Assembly (NCBI GenBank): GCA_002373555.1
Contig: DFKM01000168.1
Span: 1 to 8,884, forward strand
Source of the DNA: Lachnospiraceae bacterium UBA3645
GTDB taxonomy: Bacteria > Bacillota > Clostridia > Lachnospirales > Lachnospiraceae
Direction of reading: 5' to 3'
DNA length: 8,884 bases
Below the pieces are notes generated by a model. The model worked only from the letters and a program-made list of their open reading frames with translations. It did no database searches and was not told the origin of the DNA. This document shows positions 6,482-8,884 of this stretch, in pieces. Numbering within the stretch: position 1 is the first letter of the stretch; each line of letters starts with the position of its first letter. Made by a program: the position numbers and the translations under genes.

Positions 6482-7960
6482 ATGAGCCTGTATATCGGAA
6501 TCGATCTCGGCACCTCAGCCGTCAAGCTGCTGCTGGTGGACGGAGAAGGAACAATCAGGAACAGCGTGACAAAGGAATATCCGCTCATCATTCCGGCGCC
6601 AGGCTGGAGTGAGCAGAAGCCGGAGGACTGGTGGGATGCGTGTCTTGCCGGTGTCAACGAGCTTCTGACCGGCTTTGACAGGAAAGATGTCGCCGGCATC
6701 GGCGCCGGCGGACAGATGCACGGTCTCGTGATCCTGGATGAGAATGACCAGGTGATCCGTCCAGCGATTCTGTGGAATGATGGCCGTACAGCGGAAGAAG
6801 TGGACTATCTCAATGAAACGATCGGCAGAGAAAAGATCTCGGAATATACCGCGAATATCGCATTTGCCGGTTTTACCGCGCCGAAGATCCTCTGGATGCA
6901 GAAGCACGAGCCGGATCTTTTCGCACGGATCAAAAAGATCATGCTGCCGAAGGATTATATCAATTACAAACTCACCGGTGTCCATTCCTGCGATTATTCG
7001 GATGCTTCCGGCATGCTGCTTCTGGATGTGAAGAACAAATGCTGGAGTAAGGAGATGCTGGATCTCTGCAGCGTCCGTGAAGAGCAGATGCCGAAGCTCT
7101 TTGAAAGCTTTGAAGTGATTGGAACTGTCACGCCCGAAACGGCGCAGGCTTTCGGCATTCCGGAGACGGTCAGGGTGGTCGCCGGCGCAGGAGACAATGC
7201 GGCCGCGGCTGTCGGCACCGGCGTGGTCGGAAACGGCAGCTGCAACATTTCGCTTGGCACCTCCGGTACGATCTTCATTTCGTCCGAAGCCTTCGGCGAA
7301 TGCCCGGAAAATGCGCTGCATGCATTTGCGCACGCGGACGGCGGCTTCCATCTGATGGGCTGCATGCTTTCGGCGGCCAGCTGCAACAAGTGGTTCTGCG
7401 ATGAGATCCTGAAGACGAAGGATTATGCTGCAGAGCAGGTGGATATCACCGACGATAAGCTCGGAAAGAACAGGGTATTCTTCCTGCCGTACCTGATGGG
7501 CGAGAGAAGCCCGATCAATGATACGGACGCCAGAGGTACATTCACCGGTCTTTCCATGGATACCACAAGATCGGATATCATGCAGGCCGTGCTGGAAGGC
7601 GTGGCTTTCGCGATCCGGGACAGCCTGGAGGAAGCGAAGAATATCGGGCTGGATATCCGGAACTCCAGACTGTGCGGCGGCGGCGCGAAATCACCGCTCT
7701 GGAGGAAGATCATGGCGAATGTGCTGAACATTACGCTGGAGATCCCGCAGTCCGAAGAGGGACCGGGCTACGGCGGCGCGATGCTGGCGATGGTCGGCTG
7801 CGGCGAATATGCGAGCGTGAAGGCCTGTGCGGATGCACTGGTACATGTCACGAAATGCATTGAACCGGACGAAGAGATTGCGGCGCTTTACGAGGACAGA
7901 TATAATAAATTCCGGAAGATCTATCCGGCGATGAAGGAACTTTTCAAGGAAATCAAATAA
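6482..7960 (+). CDS. xylB: Xylulokinase (FGGY family)
   Basis: The 492-residue protein has the full length of the family and should transfer phosphate from ATP to D-xylulose or a similar ketopentose, giving the 5-phosphate for the pentose phosphate pathway. The N-terminal ATPase motif GIDLGTSAVK (6-15) is followed by GWSEQ and by GQMHGLV (77-83), whose Met-His pair is typical of XylB. ILWNDGRT comes next (97-103). GAGDNAAAA (235-243) holds Asp238, equivalent to the catalytic base of characterised xylulokinases. SLGTSG (257-262) and CGGGAKSPLWRKIMANVL (398-415) complete the FGGY signature and nucleotide site. No key residue is missing. The start is fixed by GGGAGG six bases upstream. The isomerase gene follows after 34 bases with no terminator, so the two form an operon. 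Related FGGY kinases accept other ketoses, so the neighbour's substrate matters for the exact specificity. Confidence 0.94.
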   Translation: MSLYIGIDLGTSAVKLLLVDGEGTIRNSVTKEYPLIIPAPGWSEQKPEDWWDACLAGVNELLTGFDRKDVAGIGAGGQMHGLVILDENDQVIRPAILWNDGRTAEEVDYLNETIGREKISEYTANIAFAGFTAPKILWMQKHEPDLFARIKKIMLPKDYINYKLTGVHSCDYSDASGMLLLDVKNKCWSKEMLDLCSVREEQMPKLFESFEVIGTVTPETAQAFGIPETVRVVAGAGDNAAAAVGTGVVGNGSCNISLGTSGTIFISSEAFGECPENALHAFAHADGGFHLMGCMLSAASCNKWFCDEILKTKDYAAEQVDITDDKLGKNRVFFLPYLMGERSPINDTDARGTFTGLSMDTTRSDIMQAVLEGVAFAIRDSLEEAKNIGLDIRNSRLCGGGAKSPLWRKIMANVLNITLEIPQSEEGPGYGGAMLAMVGCGEYASVKACADALVHVTKCIEPDEEIAALYEDRYNKFRKIYPAMKELFKEIK

Positions 7961-7981
7961 AAAATCTATACACATGCATAC

Positions 7982-7987
7982 AGGAGG
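7982..7987 (+). promoter_or_regulatory. Ribosome binding site of the isomerase gene
   Basis: A consensus AGGAGG lies seven bases before ATG at 7995 and ten before a second in-frame ATG at 7998. The nearer spacing favours 7995. The ATG at 7988 is out of frame. Confidence 0.75.
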
Positions 7988-7994
7988 ATGAACC

Positions 7995-8884
7995 ATGATG
8001 ACCAATATCCCCGAAGTAAAACTCGGAATGATCGCTGTTTCCCGTGACTGTTTTGTGATCGCGCTTTCCGAAAGAAGAAGAGCTGCCATCAAGGCTGCCT
8101 ACAAAGGCGATCTGTATGAATGTCCGGTAACGGTTGAAAATGAAAACGATATGCTGAAAGCCGTCGCCGATGTGAAGGAAGCCGGCTGCAACGCGCTTGT
8201 CGTTTTCCTCGGAAACTTCGGACCCGAGACCCCCGAGACCCTGATCGCGAAGTATTTTGACGGCCCAGTCATGTTCGTGGCAGCCGCAGAAGGCGACGGC
8301 GATCTGATCGACGGCAGAGGCGATGCTTACTGCGGTATGCTGAACTGCTCCTACAACCTCGGCATGCGGCATCTGAAGGGCTATATTCCGGAGTATCCCG
8401 TCGGTACAGCGGATGATATCGCCAGCATGATCTGCGATTTTGTTCCGATCGCAAGAGCTGTGATCGGTGTACAGAATCTGAAGATCATCACCTTCGGTCC
8501 CAGACCGCAGGATTTCTTCGCCTGCAACGCCCCCATCAAGGGCCTGTACGAGCTGGGCGTGGAAGTGGAAGAGAACTCCGAACTGGATCTGTTCGTCAGC
8601 TACAAGGAGCATGCGGAAGATGCCCGTATTCCGGAAGTCTGCAAGGATATGGCAGAAGAGATGGGCGAGGGAAGATATTATCCCGAAATGCTCGAGAGAA
8701 TGGCGCAGTTCGAGCTGACGCTGCTCGATTGGGCAGAAGCGCACAAGGGTGCCCGCAAGTATGTCGCATTTGCCGACAAGTGCTGGCCCGCCTTCCCGGA
8801 GCAGTTCGGATTTGAGCCCTGCTTCGTAAACTCCAGACTGGCAAGCCGCGGCATCCCGGTATCCTGCGAAGTGGATATCTACGG
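7995..8884 (+). CDS. L-fucose/L-arabinose isomerase family protein (3' partial)
   Basis: The frame is open from ATG to the right edge, giving 296 residues of a family whose members usually have about 480-500. It should interconvert an aldose and a ketose in the cytoplasm with a divalent metal. Visible family features are NALVVFLGNFGPETPE (66-81), GRGDAYCGMLNCSYN (107-121), ITFGPRPQDFFACNAP (165-180), ELDLF (196-200), FADKCWPAF (259-267) and RGIPVSCEVDIYG (285-297). Glu292 in the last motif is a likely metal ligand by analogy with fucose and arabinose isomerases, and the remaining ligands would lie beyond the edge. It follows xylB after 34 bases and presumably supplies the kinase's ketose. It is not a XylA-type xylose isomerase. 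Its real sugar (L-fucose, D-arabinose, L-arabinose, D-xylose or other) cannot be told. C-ending Asn and Pro codons are more frequent than in xylB, hinting at high expression. Confidence 0.88.
   Translation, partial: MMTNIPEVKLGMIAVSRDCFVIALSERRRAAIKAAYKGDLYECPVTVENENDMLKAVADVKEAGCNALVVFLGNFGPETPETLIAKYFDGPVMFVAAAEGDGDLIDGRGDAYCGMLNCSYNLGMRHLKGYIPEYPVGTADDIASMICDFVPIARAVIGVQNLKIITFGPRPQDFFACNAPIKGLYELGVEVEENSELDLFVSYKEHAEDARIPEVCKDMAEEMGEGRYYPEMLERMAQFELTLLDWAEAHKGARKYVAFADKCWPAFPEQFGFEPCFVNSRLASRGIPVSCEVDIY

Noticed and set aside
6515..7351. Minus-strand open frame of 278 codons opposite xylB
   Set aside because: It is antisense to all the diagnostic N-terminal xylulokinase motifs, with no promoter or ribosome site of its own that I can see.
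7953..8744. Minus-strand open frame of 263 codons near the right edge
   Set aside because: The plus strand here reads through as a conserved isomerase with a consensus ribosome site; the minus frame has no family resemblance.

Overview
The window looks like chromosomal DNA of a fermentative, probably gut-associated member of the Bacillota (Lachnospiraceae- or Erysipelotrichales-like). The reasons are strong AGGAGG-type ribosome binding sites, AT-rich spacers between moderately GC-rich genes, a lysine-rich secreted protein with a Gram-positive style signal peptide, and the sequence type of the sugar genes. The genus cannot be fixed from the sequence alone. I see no phage, transposon, CRISPR or RNA gene.

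Layout. (1) Positions 2-85 hold the last 27 codons of an unidentified plus-strand gene, followed by a hairpin at 101-126 that can serve as a two-way terminator. (2) Positions 166-2553, minus strand: a cytoplasmic family 2 glycoside hydrolase with both catalytic glutamates and its own good promoter. (3) Positions 2741-3649, plus strand: a secreted protein of unknown function with a probable C-terminal SH3-like domain. (4) Positions 3699-4220, minus strand: a small YgjV-family membrane protein that converges on gene 3. A perfect 32-base palindrome lies between the two and overlaps the ygjV stop codon. (5) Positions 4221-4449: a divergent intergenic region with two similar dyads of the form ATACC...GGTAT, 22 bases apart centre to centre, just upstream of a family 42 glycoside hydrolase gene at 4450-6390. 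(6) Positions 6391-6481: a second control region with an extended -10 promoter and a perfect 16-base palindrome of LacI-family operator type. (7) Positions 6482-7960: xylulokinase, followed after 34 bases by (8) a gene of the L-fucose/L-arabinose isomerase family that runs off the right edge.

How the genes fit together (inference). The right half reads as a sugar-use locus. GH42 would release a monosaccharide from an imported oligosaccharide or glycoside, the isomerase would convert an aldose to a ketose, and the FGGY kinase would phosphorylate the ketose for the pentose phosphate pathway. The isomerase belongs to the fucose/arabinose isomerase superfamily and is not a classical XylA, so the actual sugar (D-xylose, L-arabinose, D-arabinose, L-fucose or another) is open. 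No transporter or regulator lies inside the window, so the proteins that read the two operator-like sites must be encoded elsewhere.

The enzymes are recognisable members of known families. What is less ordinary is the regulatory DNA (4333-4368 and 6450-6465), the pairing of the isomerase with XylB and GH42, and the uncharacterised secreted protein. I found no clear sign of a wholly new system.
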